Part shown: positions 53,197 through 64,000 of the stretch, piece by piece | Layout of the letters: every line of letters starts with the position of its first letter | Numbering within the stretch: the first letter of the stretch is position 1 | Assembly (NCBI RefSeq): GCF_905163445.1 | Contig: NC_053199.1 | Location: 10,186,001-10,250,000 of the forward strand | DNA length: 64,000 nucleotides | From: Pararge aegeria | Lineage: Eukaryota; Arthropoda; Insecta; Lepidoptera; Nymphalidae | Reading direction: 5' to 3' | Notes under the pieces: generated by a model | What the model saw: the letters and a program-made list of their open reading frames with translations, nothing else | Database searches by the model: none | What the model was told of the DNA's origin: nothing | Program-made: the position numbers and the translations under genes

Positions 53197-53475
53197 ACCT
53201 GTGAATTTTATATTGTACTTTTCTACTTGGTGTTCTGATAAAGTGAAATATAGTTCGGCCAGAGCTCCAATCAAGTTATGTTCTCGGTATTTTATTTCAC
53301 TCGCAAGCAAAAGTGACATTTTATATCTAGTAATATCACTTCCGAGCTCGGCACAAATTCGTTTAACTTTATTTGGATCGTTTAGAAGCTGACGATATGA
53401 ACTTATATTTTCGTTGTAACTATTAATATTTTTTTTTATCGATAAAAGACTAGCGCTAGACAACAATCTCATCTG
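53197..53475 (-). CDS. Unrecognised coding-like segment, possible exon
   Basis: The minus strand is open for 100 codons from an ATG at 53478. As an exon it could begin right after CTTGCAG (ATG are its first bases) and end before GTCAGT at about 53196, giving about 93 codons. The composition looks like a real soluble helical protein: charged and hydrophobic residues alternate, for example N-K-V-K-R-I-C-A-E-L and L-I-G-A-L-A-E-L-Y-F-T-L. A possible short upstream exon ends C-A-R-A-L / S-S-E-K-K before GTAAAT (about 53532). I do not recognise the family and found no further exons. It may be a lost host-gene exon, a processed remnant, or part of an unfamiliar transposon. Confidence 0.4.
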
Positions 53476-53759
53476 CAAGGCTAGCTAGCATGGGCAGAAG
53501 ACAATTATCGGGGAAAGGATAAAAATTTACCTTCTTCTCAGAGCTCTGGCGCAGAAGTGGAAATAATATCCAAATAATATATGTGTATTAATAAACGGCG
53601 GTAAACTCTCCTATTCCATGTTCCAGTGATTAAGCAGGTGGACACGTTAATTATATCCCTTGTTGGGGATATAATCGGGGGATATAATTTTTGTCTCCTG
53701 CCTGCCTGCCCTGCCGATGGAAAATGCAGATATGGTCTAAGATAGGACGCGCTTAACTA

Positions 53760-53930
53760 GACGATGCCTACTCACTCTTAGTGTCTGGGTGCTTATCTGA
53801 ATATTATAAGTATTATATTCAGAAAAATATTCACCAACTATCTTAGTACCCGTAGCACAAGCTACGCTTACTTTGGGGCTAGATAGCGATGTCGATATTG
53901 TCGTAGTATAATTATTATTCATTATTATTT
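53760..53930 (+). mobile_element. SINE family B, 3' half
   Basis: Starts at 'cttagtgtctgggtgcttat' and continues 'acccgtagcacaagctacgc', 'tttggggctagatagcgatg'. No tRNA-like head. Confidence 0.85.
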
Positions 53931-54714
53931 CTATCTATCTTGTAATGAGGCCCGCTTCAGCGGATGCACTTCGACCCTCCAGGATCTTTTGTACATTTCA
54001 TTATTATTTACTCTTATTTTCAAGATAGCCAAGTTGTGAGAATTAAATGACTCGGAAGGGCGTTCCGAATCCTAGCCATGCCTGTAAGAAAAGAAGATCC
54101 ATTTGTGCGAGTTTTTGAAATATTGACAACATAAGGATTTAAACCCTCTCGGTGTCTTGCGGTGCGATGGTAAAATGGTGACGAGAGGACGAGATAGAAC
54201 CGTCCTTTAGCTTGCTCTTCAAAGAATATCGTATAAAACACAAAAAACCTTTTTTTTTCTATATACACACAATTTCGATAATAAAAAGTCGTAATAAGTC
54301 CTTTAATCCCTTTTCAGCTCATTCGAAAGTTCGTCATTAAATAATTTAATTTTCTTTCATTTAACGAAAAAACTTACTGCCTACAATATTTAACTTGAGT
54401 CGAACCTGGTGTAAATGTAATTTATTACGTCCGCCTTTCTTTATTAAAAGCATGAAGGAGTGAAAAGAATATAAAAAATTCTTGGAATTCAAAAGTTATT
54501 ACTTTCTATGGCCATTGTATAAATTACAAAGAGCCTGAGGAGTTTTATATTTTATATTAAATATATATTATTATTTACGTTACAGCCCAGGACAGTCTTG
54601 GACTAAAAGCCGATCTCAACGGGAGGATTTTCCCATAATCACTACGCTGGCCAGATGAATTGGTGATCGCACTAGAAGGCTTATTAGTATGGCATACAGA
54701 CGACGTTGCAGCCG
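53931..54714. other. No supported gene
   Basis: 'gcttcagcggatgcacttcg' and the minus frame 54020-54268 look like part of a LINE 3' region but I cannot place it. The rest is AT-rich. Confidence 0.35.
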
Positions 54715-54980
54715 TTTTTTTTGTTTTTTTATTCCACTACATGTTAGCCCTAGTTAGTGATGATGCAGTCTAAAATGTTAGCGGGCAAACAGTTTAGGGA
54801 GTATGGCTAAAACCTAATCGGTTTCTACATCATACTGAAACGCTAAATCGCTTAGCGGCACGTACGGATGGTAAAAAGCCATGGCCGAAGCCTCCAGACC
54901 AGTCCAGTGAAAATTCTTCATGCCGGGAATAGAACCCGGGTCATCCAACTAAAAGCCACAACGCTCACCAATCATATTCA
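54715..54980 (-). mobile_element. SINE family D copy
   Basis: 'ccactacatgttagccctag', 'gttagcgggcaaacagttta', 'aaacgctaaatcgcttagcg', 'agccatggccgaagcctcca' and 'gggaatagaacccgggtcat'. Nearly full length with a degraded head at the right. Confidence 0.8.
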
Positions 54981-54999
54981 TCGGATCTACACGAAATTT

Positions 55000-55260
55000 G
55001 GGAAACTAAACTGACAGTATAATTAATCTATTCAATACAAAAATAATTATTGAAATCAATTCACATTTGACGGAGTTATGGTGATAAATCGTCAAACACT
55101 TTCATCCTCTCTTCCAAGAGAACTTAACTGAGGTTCGGGATAAAAATGTTTTCTATGTCCTACCTTGTAATATGAACTAAAATCATGCAAATTTTCATTT
55201 GAATTCATTCAGTAGTTTCTGCAAAAAACAAAAATAGTTTCGGCTACAGTATCGATTATA
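55000..55260. mobile_element. Non-coding retroposon piece
   Basis: 'gacggagttatggtgataaa', 'tcgtcaaacactttcatcct' and 'tcattcagtagtttctgcaa' match the middle of the element at 30830-30990 ('gtcggagttatggtgtaaaa'). Confidence 0.6.
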
Positions 55261-55657
55261 GAGAGCCATCCGAAAAAAAATTTAAATATCTTCAATACAG
55301 AATTCCACCCGTTACAGCTTTATTATAATTATAGAAATATGGTTACCAGTAAATTTATACACTCTTAGACGAAAGACACAAGAGAATTATTAGCGTCGTA
55401 ACACGCCCGTAGATTGCCATAAAACACACTCAAAATAATTATCTTCATAAGTATGAGATTACATTGAGAATTCGCGGGACAATGCAGGGCTTGTCATATT
55501 CACAAAGCGTATCTTTGCCCGTGTAAGTACAATAATTCATAAAGCTTTTGTATTATTAGCGCAAGGTGTATTCGTTAGTCGGTTGAGATTTCAGTTAATA
55601 TCTACCTAACGCTTTTTGTACATCTATATTCATCAATAAACAAGCGGTGACGCACCT
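55261..55657. other. No recognisable feature
   Basis: About 400 bases of non-coding sequence without a recognised repeat. Confidence 0.4.
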
Positions 55658-56110
55658 AACTTCTAAGACATCTAACTTTTGTAAGTTATCTGCGTGTTAA
55701 GTAATAAAAATATCACTTGCAACAACGGTGAAGGAAAACATCGTGAGGAAACCTGCATACCTGAGAATTCTACATAATGTACATTCTAAATGTTGTTTCC
55801 CACAGAAACGCAATTTCGTCTTTATTATAAAACAACATTTAAATTTTTACTTCAGGACTTAAAATCCAAAAATCTCTTCTTAAAATAAACTCTTAAATAT
55901 CTTTTTAATGTCACTTATGAATGTAAAAAACACTGGTGACTTAAGAAAAGATATACGAACTCAAAAAAAGAGTTCTTTACATATTCTCAAAGGTGTGTAG
56001 AGTCCACCAATCCGCACTAAGCCAGCGTGGTTGACTACGGCCTAAACCCCTTCTCATTGTGGGAGGAGACTCATGCCCTGTAATGGGCCAGGAATAGATT
56101 GATGTTGTTT
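55658..56110 (+). mobile_element. SINE family A copy interrupted by a ~200-bp insertion
   Basis: The SINE runs 'tctaacttttgtaagttatc' to 'gaaacctgcatacctgagaa' and 'ttctacataatgt', then about 55782-55985 is foreign, after which 'attctcaaaggtgtgtagag', 'tccaccaatccgcactaagc' and 'gccaggaatagattgatgtt' complete it. The insert has no coding capacity. Confidence 0.85.
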
Positions 56111-56124
56111 CATTCATATTCTAT

Positions 56125-56300
56125 AGCAATCCACTGCTTGACAACAGCCTTTCCCAACGGGAAGGTTAGCCCATATTCATAAAGCCGGGTTGGTGTTCGC
56201 AGTAGGTAACACAGAGGACCCTACTGCCCGTTCTCCTTTAATACCTCGGTCGCCTCGTACGACATCGGACAAGGGACATCTTTGTTAGAACATATCTAAT
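56125..56300 (-). mobile_element. RTE-like LINE 3' tail, inverted and degraded
   Basis: 'cagcctttcccaacgggaag', 'ttctcctttaatacctcggt' and 'cgcctcgtacgacatcgga' are the inverse of the 'gtcgtacgaggcg...actaagggag' tail at 5340-5600. Confidence 0.5.
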
Positions 56301-56404
56301 TCTTCTGTACGTGTAAGTCACCTAAATTCTCCTATTACCAAGTCAAACTTGGTGACGGCCAGGGAGCAACGATGAGCACTGAGAATTTAAGTAGAAGGTC
56401 CCTA

Positions 56405-56535
56405 GAGTCTAAGATGGTAGCGGGCTAACCTGTTAGGGAGTATGGTAGTCATACCCTAATCGGTGCGACGTCGTACCGGAAGGATAAATCGCAGCTGCAC
56501 GTCATTCGCGGTAGGGTGTAAACAGCAAAATTTAG
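56405..56535 (-). mobile_element. SINE family D tail-side fragment
   Basis: 'taagatggtagcgggctaac', 'ctgttagggagtatggtagt', 'ctaatcggtgcgacgtcgta' and 'ccggaaggataaatcgcagc'. Confidence 0.75.
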
Positions 56536-56544
56536 CCCAATCTA

Positions 56545-57023
56545 TCCAACGATTTGAGCGAAGTTGATGGATCAGTCAGTCAGTATTTTTTCCGATTCAA
56601 CTTCCGCATGAGTGTCACCATGCAACTGACGCAGTGTGGACACTACGTGATGACATTGTTTTGCGCTATTTTGCGCAAGCGCTGTGCGTTTTTGGTGCGC
56701 AGGGTGCGGGATAGCTCCAACATGGTTCTGAAGACGATCGCGGCTAGACTGGACTGCCACTACCTCCGGCATTGCTGTGAAAGACACGTTGCAATACCAA
56801 TTAAGGGATTATTCTTTATTTTTTATTTTTAGTTCTGTTATTTAATTTTGATTTTAATTAGGTTGATTTGATTAAATAAAATTAAATTTTAAATTTTGGT
56901 CATATCATTTCATATCTTTCTAAAATTATTGCTTTTCATTTAATTTGTAAATTGTTTAATTGATATACAATGTTTAATGTTCATGGGTAAAGCCTGAAAT
57001 AAATTATTATTATTATTATTATC
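56545..57023 (+). mobile_element. Degenerate LINE C-terminus with (TTA)n tail
   Basis: An open frame (56554-56832) has F-N-F-R-M-S-V-T-M-Q-L-T-Q, which recalls the 'FRxTQxLTGHG' start of the C-terminal region of R1/Jockey LINEs, followed by unrecognisable sequence. After a long AT-rich 3' region the element ends 'taaagcctgaaataaa' plus seven tta units (57003-57023), a frequent LINE ending. Confidence 0.5.
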
Positions 57024-57284
57024 ACCGTTTCACTTAGGCTTAGCGAAATTGTAGACGCTAGTGAAATTGCGAGCATATCTAGTATCGGAATATAGCAGGG
57101 TTCGAAACACCCTACTAAACTTTACTCTCGGAACAGCGTCGACGAACTGAGTTTTGAAGTTAATACTGTGTATTTATGTATTAAATAATCACTTGATAGT
57201 TATGGAGTTCTTCGTCGGGATTTGGGTTTATATCTTATAAAGGGTGAGTTCACCAATTTTTGTCATCATCACTTATACCGATTG

Positions 57285-57640
57285 ATTAGCACTGCAGGAC
57301 ATAGGTATTTTCCAAGGAGTTCCAAAAACCGTGCCGCTTGTTTCCAGCGGCTCCAGCGACTCGTTTGTTTTCGTCTGTCAATCTTGTTGGAGGCCAACAA
57401 GAGCTGCGTTTACCGCCATTCCAGCACCTAGGATCCATCCAAAGTCCATCGGTTCTCCGAACTATGCGCCCATTTCAATTTCAGCTTTGCGACTCGCTGA
57501 GCTATGTCAGTAACTCTAGTTATTTTACGGATCTCCTCATTTCTGATTTGATCACGGACCATCTGTGTGACTTTGAGCCTTCTTATGAGGCCTATAAAAA
57601 TCAAAATACGAAATACATGACTGTCGTAGGGCACTTATTA
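57285..57640 (-). mobile_element. RTE-like LINE reverse-transcriptase C-terminal region
   Basis: The minus strand from about 57620 reads G-L-I-R-R-L-K, R-N-E-E-I-R-K-I-T-R-V-T-D-I-A-Q-R-V-A-K-L-K, then in a shifted frame the 'W..H..R...W..DGS..L' part and remnants of the '...LxxTYVQCW' end. 'RVTDIAQRVAKLKWQW' is characteristic of RTE-type polyproteins. Frames of 60-155 codons on the plus strand here are shadows. Confidence 0.85.
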
Positions 57641-57885
57641 AATATTATTCTGTCTTTGTTTCCAGTGCGCCTTGGAAATAAATCAGTAACCTTCCTAAAG
57701 AGATCAGGGTTAGATTTAACAAAAATTGCTATCTCTAAAATATTTATAGGAAGTGTGAGGATTCCTAAACTTTTAAGTATTGGTACACGAGAGGGCCCCT
57801 CTTGATAAGTTTGAAGTAAATGTTTATGGAATAGGGATTTGACAATGTCTTCGCTGCTCAGAGGCAGCCAGAATGTTATTTGATT

Positions 57886-58311
57886 CTAAGCTAAGTAGAA
57901 AAACTTGGATATGATCGTCCTTATTTTTTTAAAGTACCAATGAAATAAACAAATAAATATTAATGTTTTCCGACTATTCGCGATAAAAGAACTTACAAGA
58001 ATACCTCGCCATATATTTACACAGACAGTACTCATTACAAGAACATCACTATTATAATAAAACATAGGTGATAAAAAACATAAGTCCGAAATAACCTCCC
58101 TGAAAGTAGGACGAAATAAAATGAGCTTTTTATCAAAGTGAAAATTGCAGGCACTTTGTAGCCTACACATCCGAGAATGTGGAAGCAAGGTGGGTACAAA
58201 AAGGAATATTTGTGGAGTACTGCCCGGGGCTCCGCTGCGCTGGTGAAATGTTGACACTGGCGTTGACTCGCGAAAATGTCGCCGTGCTTCTTTTGCAAAG
58301 CAGTGTTTCAA
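57886..58311 (-). other. 141-codon open frame, unrecognised
   Basis: Open from an ATG at 58311 with R-M-C-R-L-Q-S-A-C-N-F-H-F-D-K-K in the middle and several hydrophobic patches in the second half. No domain recognised; the first part is GC-rich (cccggggctccgctgcgctg), unlike the rest. Probably part of a retrotransposon, but this is not proven. Confidence 0.25.
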
Positions 58312-58527
58312 TTCCGGTTTTTAACTGCTATAAAAATGTTACTCAAGAACTTAAATGCCCATATCCCTAAGGAAGAACTATACATTAAGATACCTTTTAG
58401 CAAATAATTAGGACTTAACGGATTGAAGTTTTGAGGAAAAGTTTAACAGTCCGGATATTAATCTAGTGCGACTAAGTCTTGCACCGAAATTTGACTGGTA
58501 TCCCCGCAGGTGGATAAAAAACATTCT

Positions 58528-58785
58528 AGCCGTGAAAGCCACGTGTTAAGGACTTCGGTCTTAATTTCAGAGGGATCCATTTCGAGGCTCAGCATGCACC
58601 ACTATTATTTCTAATTTATGTGTGGTTTAAGCGATTAATTAATATCAATTGTTTTAACAGCGAGGAAGCCTGCACTCCTTGATCTCTATAATTTTCTCAA
58701 AGGCGTGTGTAGTCCACCAATCAAATAGGCAGCGTGGCGGACTACGGCCTTAACCGTTCTTATTCTGATAATGGGTTGATAACGT
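58528..58785 (+). mobile_element. SINE family A copy, diverged
   Basis: Head 'ggacttcggtcttaatttca', then 'gcgattaattaatatcaatt', 'ttctcaaaggcgtgtgtagt', 'ccaccaatcaaataggcagc' and 'gcggactacggccttaaccg'. The tail is shortened. Confidence 0.78.
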
Positions 58786-58884
58786 GTTTCGTTTACACGC
58801 TTAAGAGCTGCAGAAAAATGAGACTACCTGGCATCGTTTTCTTTCTTTTAAGTGTCAGATAGTGTTTTTTATCTTATATCTTTA

Positions 58885-59080
58885 AACGAGCAATTCTTGT
58901 ATATTTATAATTGGAATCTCGGAATCGGCCCCAATGATTTTCATGAAATTTAGTATACAGGGGGTTTCGGGGGCGATAAATCGATCTAGATTTTCATTTT
59001 TAGAAAATGTCATTTTATTCGTGTTTTCTGGTAATAACCGATTTGGTGCAAACGAAGTTGCACGGGTCAGCTAGTAGTAA
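58885..59080. mobile_element. Non-coding retroposon end ('cacgggtcagctagt')
   Basis: 'cccaatgattttcatgaaat', 'tagtatacagggggtttcgg', 'gcgataaatcgatctagatt' and 'acgaagttgcacgggtcagc'. A very common lepidopteran repeat end. Confidence 0.7.
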
Positions 59081-59084
59081 TAAT

Positions 59085-59245
59085 TGACGGACGAAGCAGA
59101 TGGTCCACCTGATGCTAAGTGGAAAACCATCACCTATAAACAGAGCAACTCTTCACAGGGCATGCAGGGAGCACGTCCGGCAACATGCCGCCTTGTGTCT
59201 ATCAATTTGAGGCGTGGTGGTGCTAAGATGCTAAGTATATGTGCT
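59085..59245 (+). mobile_element. Repeat with 'gatggtccacctgatgc' block
   Basis: 'gacggacgaagcagatggtc', 'cacctgatgctaagtggaaa', 'ataaacagagcaactcttca', 'catgccgccttgtgtctatc'. The reference copy for the fragments at 22705, 28360 (inverted) and 40005. Confidence 0.7.
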
Positions 59246-59293
59246 AAGTGTATATATGTATGTATCCTGTAATGATACTAGAACATAGTCGGA

Positions 59294-59560
59294 CGGCCGA
59301 CTGGCGCAGTGGGCAGCGACCCAGCTTTCGGAGTCCAAGGCCGTGGGTTCGATTCCAACTACTGGAAAATATTTGTTTGATGAACATGAATGTTTTTCAG
59401 TGTCTGGGTGTTTATCTTTATATTAAAAGTATTTATGTATATTATTCATAAAAATATTCATCAGTCATCTTACTTAGTACCCATAACACAAGCTACGCTT
59501 ACTTTTGGGCTAGATGGCGATGTGTGTATTGTGGTAGTATATTTATTATTTATTATAGTG
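59294..59560 (+). mobile_element. SINE family B copy, full length
   Basis: 'cggccgactggcgcagtggg', 'ccgtgggttcgattccaact', 'gaatgtttttcagtgtctgg', 'cgcttacttttgggctagat'. Head and body are well preserved. Confidence 0.93.
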
Positions 59561-61080
59561 TTGCCTACCCACTCATATTATCAATAAAACATGTCGTCAT
59601 TGAAATAATATTATCCGTAGCATAGAATGAATATTATATGCCTCATACAAGCCACGTCACAATAATAGCATTTTCTCATCGAGCACATCTCCTGTCATGT
59701 CCGGTGTAAGCGTGTCATGCGTATTTCCTTATTAGATTGAGTTGGTTTCCTCTAATACGCCAAGAAGGCTCGAACAATTTTGAGGGGGTGTTTCGTTTAA
59801 AGTCAAACTTTTGAGTAAGTTTGTCTGCTTGACCTGAATATAACATTAATGTTACAGCAATTGTGTAAACTAAAACTTTATATTATTCAAATGTGCTAAT
59901 AATTCTTATTATTAATTAATTAATAGTTTTAATTGTCATTTTATGTTCATGCCATTTTAAGTTCATGTCGGTGGGTATTTGATAGGATGCATTTTCGATA
60001 CATTTTAGTCTTGTATTGAGACTAGACGGTGTAGTCGTTGTCACAATTCATGCCTGTTTGCTGAATTCGGCATTCAATGACTGAGAAAGTTTAAATATCA
60101 AATCATAATTTGCATAAGGTTAAGTATGATTTGTTATAAACATTTTAACAATAACACATGGCTAGGGTGTGTGGTGGGATTCCAATGTAGATTTTAAAAA
60201 GAAAATGATAGTTAAGTCGTGTGATTATTTTTACGTACATAAATATGATATCGAAACTACAATTTATCAGCCCCGGCAGAGCATTTTTTAAATCATTTAT
60301 AACATTCCGGACTTCATTATCTACGTGGATGGATTGGTAGATTGGCAGGTCTAGTTCTAACCACCAAGGAAATTATTACCACCTATATTTTAACAGCTCC
60401 ATAAATTTTACCACGCCCTCTCGGTTTAACACGTATTTTGTGTGTTATCTCACCTAGTTTCGTAGGAATTCTATTTATATCCTCTCTATATTTAAATATG
60501 GATTTACTCGTATTTCACGAATGGTTTTTTCATCACATGTTGGGAATAAATTTATTATGAATATCTAAGGAAGTGGAAATCATGTTAAACTTGTCTCATC
60601 AGTGACCATACAAATATCTGACTACTTTTGGACCCATACTGAATCCTTAGTCGCTATTTTCGAAACGCAACTGTAAAAAGTGGGCGAAATAAAGAACTCT
60701 GTCTTTTTAATGCAGTAGCGTTGTAAAAACAACTAGGCTATGGTGAAATTTGTGAATATTCTTGGAAGTGGGGCATTCAATTATTCATCTACAGACGTAT
60801 ACACTAACTTGAATGATAATATTTTATAGCAGAAAAATATTTCCCAACTAGTAACGCTGTTGGCCTATATAACTTTTACACCACTATGGTTACCATGGTA
60901 TGGATTCTGTGTGGTGACTATAGTTTCTGGTTGGTCATGGATAGTGATAGCCTTAAACTGTCCTTTCAATGACGACCGAAAAATATCCGTAAAAAAACAA
61001 AAAAATTATGAAATTTTGGTAATAATTCAAAATATTGAAATCTAACAAAAATTCCTTAGAATACATAACTCTAGTTAGTC
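59561..61080. other. No recognisable feature
   Basis: 1.5 kb without gene or obvious repeat; locally (TTAA)-rich at 59908-59935. The longest stretch in the right half with no recognisable transposon. The 61-codon frame at 60860-61045 is Trp-rich but unsupported. Confidence 0.4.
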
Positions 61081-61300
61081 GGTCACTAACGTGACCGACT
61101 AACGGACTGACTGACTATTTCTCAAATTTCTCAACGCACAACTCTGTTTGAGTTGCATTGGGCGGATTGGGCGGAAATGTGGCAAAAAACCCTAATTTGT
61201 ATTTCAAATTTCATTTAATCTCATAAAAGGATTTTTATGTTTGTACCAAAATCGAAGTTAACGTGAGCCAAACCGCGGACAACAGCTAGTGATACATATA
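61081..61300 (+). mobile_element. Non-coding retroposon piece with 'gactgactgac' start
   Basis: 'gactaacggactgactgact', 'caacgcacaactctgtttga' and 'aaccgcggacaacagctagt' belong to the same class as 37598-37915 and 58885-59080. Confidence 0.6.
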
Positions 61301-61554
61301 TATTTAAAGTGTACAATATTTTTATGTATTTTACTATAAGGTCATTATTATTCATTTAATAAGTTTCTCACGCATGCCCAAAACTTCGCTGGTGGAAAAT
61401 GGCTTAGCATAAAATTCGCCTTTTGTAATTCAGATCATCTATATCTATACTTATAATATAACTGTAACTGGAAGATTTCTGTACATTTAACATATTTTGA
61501 AAATTTTGACAGGGGGATGCTTCATAATCGGGGCTGAGTCCTAAACAGATTTTT

Positions 61555-61830
61555 ATTTAATTTTTGTCTGTCTGTCTGTCTGTCCGGGCATTACGTGAAA
61601 CTACTGAACGGATTTAGATACAATTTAGTATAGTGGTAGCTGATATTCCGGGTCAACATAAAGGCAACTTTTTATCCCGATAAACAATGAGTTTCCTCCG
61701 GGAAATGGGATGGAAGTTTTTATCAATTTTACTTCATAGCTCCGTTTAATTTTAACCGATTTTAATAATTATTTTTTTATTTGAAAGTGTATACTATCAA
61801 CCATGTATTATTTTATTTTAAGGAAGATTT
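61555..61830 (+). mobile_element. Non-coding retroposon with (TGTC)n start
   Basis: Five tgtc units, then 'cgggcattacgtgaaactac', 'tgaacggatttagatacaat', 'ccgggtcaacataaaggcaa' and 'ctttttatcccgataaac'. Confidence 0.65.
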
Positions 61831-61917
61831 GATAAATATACTCAGAGATAGAGGGCATAACTCTTCACTGATAACAGCAAGACGCAAGGCATATGCGACA
61901 ACGAATGCATGCGTACC

Positions 61918-62365
61918 GCCCTACTAATATTATAAATGCGAAAGTTTGTGAGAATGGATGTATGGATGGATGTATGTATGGATGGATGGATGCATGTTTG
62001 TTTCACTTTAACGCCACAACGGATAATCCGCTATATTTTGGCAGAGATATACAATATAGTCTGGAATAACTCTTAGGCTTCTTTTAATCCCGGAAAAGCA
62101 AACAGCTCCTACGGGATAGCATCGCTATTTTTTCCGCGTTGTCTTTCAAAATCCGCGCAACGGAGTTTTAGATTGACGTATTTAAGTAGTATCAAATAAG
62201 GCTGCAAAAACTGCAAAAAATATCCTTTTTGAGATATTCCGCCAAACGACGGAAATATGTAGTAAGTATATCGGAATTGTTTCTTTAAAGTTCTATAAAA
62301 CAGTAACATACGACTACTTTTTGAAGTTGACTCATACGCAGGCGAAGACACTTGGGTTTGCTAGT
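61918..62365 (-). mobile_element. Non-coding retroposon, inverted
   Basis: 'ctaatattataaatgcgaaa', a ggatg/gtatg-rich stretch (61950-61995), 'tttaacgccacaacggataa', 'tcttttaatcccggaaaagc' and 'ttcaaaatccgcgcaacgga'. Ends near 'cttgggtttgctagtatc'. The 80-codon frame inside is not a gene. Confidence 0.65.
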
Positions 62366-63164
62366 ATCTAATAAAAATATAATAATATATAATTAATTAT
62401 TATAATAACCTCATTTCTATAATATGGTTGTGTACACCAGAAAAACTAAATATTAAGTCAGTTCTGGCACCCCCGAAGTTAGAAGTCATTCATAACATAG
62501 GTTTACAGCCACCTCATACCTCATTCAACACCTTAAGTAGGTTTTATTGCGAGCCTGGATTCGAGCTGGTTCCAAGAGCGCAAGTATAAATGTACGCCGC
62601 ATAAGCAGTTGAAAGTCTGCCAATTGTACGGAGGGGGTACAAGAGCGCGCTACAGATTAAGTGCTTGTCACAACTCTCACGTCATACGTCTGCCATCTTG
62701 TGGAGAAATGAGGACATTTTAAATAGGCAAGTACCTACTAATAGCTCCTTCTTATAATAAAGTGCTTAGATTAAGTAAATTTATGACCAAGTGCACTTTG
62801 CTTTTCATTTGAATTGCGAGAAAATAAAAAGTGATATTTATTATCTTTTTTAAAGTTATATACGAGTACGAACGTAATTTCTTTTAATCTTTACTTCACC
62901 AATTTTTGATGATCTCGAAATTATATTTTGCAGAGTAGGCGTTAATAATTTAAAATAATAATGTTAAGTTAAATATTGTGTAACTAAGAATTAAAACAGT
63001 ATTGCTGATATTTATTTCAGTGCAACTTTAATATAAAAACATTTTGCATCGTTAAATTAATTCCGAATAAACAGTCCGTGTTGAAAATTCATTTGAAGTA
63101 AGTAGTAGGTACGACCAATAAATCTTAAATTATAAAAACTTTTTAACATGACGACTATTTAACT
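62366..63164. other. No supported gene
   Basis: 'gagcctggattcgagctggt' at 62552-62571 could be a degraded SINE head. The rest is AT-rich and unrecognised. Confidence 0.35.
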
Positions 63165-63330
63165 GACGCAGTTGTGAGCGCTTTGGTTTTAAGTAGGCGG
63201 TCCCGTGTTCAATAGACCGGCAAATTCGGAATTTTCTCTAATCTGGTCATTGCTAGTTTCCACCCTACCGACAAAGACATGCCGCTAAGTTATTTAAAAA
63301 CCAATTAGGGGTATAGGGTTCGTTATAGTT
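63165..63330 (+). mobile_element. SINE family D copy, 5' half
   Basis: Head 'aactgacgcagttgtgagcg', 'ctaatctggtcattgctagt', 'tccaccctaccgacaaagac', 'aaaaccaattaggggtatag'. The tail is missing. Confidence 0.75.
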
Positions 63331-63594
63331 TCTTTATTCCTTATATTTCACGCCAATTGTAATTATTATTAATTATTAATTTGTTCATAAGATACATCAG
63401 CAATTAATTGCAACAACATTCATATAAAAACAGTGTTAGAATTAAAAATTATGTCTAGTGCCTTTACAACAATCAATGATTGTTACTTATATTCAATCAA
63501 TATGAGTAACATTTTATTATAATATATTATTATTATCATAACAAAAAAAAAAACGAAAAAAAGTATTAGACTAGTAAACTACGTATATAGTGTC

Positions 63595-63785
63595 ATCTCC
63601 TGAGAATGCTCCGGTGTCGGAGCGAAACGTGCGTAGAGAGTACATTGCTAATTGGTGTGCAGTATTGAAGATATTACAAATAACACTGTACAAATTCCCC
63701 TGCTTCTCGCGGAGTATAGTAAATTAAGCTTAAATGTCATTTTTTATGTCTTTGATTAGACTAATTATTTTCGCAGCTACTCTGA
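63595..63785 (+). mobile_element. Interspersed repeat E copy
   Basis: 'catctcctgagaatgctccg', 'gagcgaaacgtgcgtagaga', 'cttctcgcggagtatagtaa'. Opposite orientation to 17545-17746. The window ends in sequence without further recognisable content (63786-64000). Confidence 0.75.
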
Positions 63786-64000
63786 AGTCTGTATATAGCC
63801 CAGGCCTCAATATTTTTTAACAAATGGTAGCAATTTTTGCGCGCGATAGATGGAATATTAAAGAAATACTTGAAGGCAGTCAATTATCAAAGGTGCAATT
63901 TCCGCTGAACTTTAGAATCACGGAGACTACCTGGGAAGCAATTTTTCACATTACGGGAAAGTGTCGCACGGCCGGAGGGAACATTAATGAGATCTCGCCT

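Noticed and set aside
57338..57805. 155-codon plus-strand open frame, the longest on that strand
   Set aside because: It is antisense to an RTE-like LINE C-terminus (57285-57640) and only extends beyond it by chance.
1..64000. CRISPR array or bacterial operon
   Set aside because: The regular array at 716-2107 has no unique spacers, and everything else (introns, SINEs, LINE tails) is eukaryotic.

Overview
The window is AT-rich, repeat-dense eukaryotic nuclear DNA, almost certainly from a moth or butterfly (Lepidoptera). The evidence is a pair of spliced juvenile-hormone-binding-protein (JHBP)/takeout-family genes with GT-AG introns, set among many copies of several tRNA-headed SINE families and broken non-LTR retrotransposons of the type usual in lepidopteran genomes. 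No prokaryotic signal, CRISPR array, rRNA or free-standing tRNA gene was found. Most short open frames lie in or antisense to repeats.

Layout. 1-21 kb: a nearly perfect 12-copy, 116-bp tandem array (716-2107), then repeats only: SINEs, LINE remnants, a hAT-like MITE with an 8-bp target duplication (6746-6860), several long perfect hairpins and a possible gag relic near 12.4 kb. 21.2-34.4 kb: the only confident protein-coding locus. Gene 1 (minus, 21392-26097) can be read completely as five exons giving 245 residues. Gene 2 (minus, 27295-34241) has a matching signal-peptide exon, second exon and terminal exon, but I could not find its third and fourth exons in the 5.3 kb between them, which is full of transposon remnants. 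It is either a damaged copy or has exons too diverged to see by eye. 34.4-64 kb: again almost entirely repeats (SINEs of four families, RTE- and Jockey/R1-like LINE tails, minisatellites, a second hAT-like MITE at 47564-47706), plus one unexplained coding-like segment on the minus strand at 53197-53475.

Function. The two JHBP/takeout paralogues are adjacent, in the same orientation, with matching exon lengths, so they look like a tandem duplication. Family members are secreted carriers of small lipophilic ligands (juvenile hormone in the best known cases). Each gene has a TATA-like box upstream of its start and a polyadenylation signal after its stop. The rest of the window shows layered transposon insertion, with several elements nested inside others. 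All family assignments come from reading the sequence by eye; no database search was possible.
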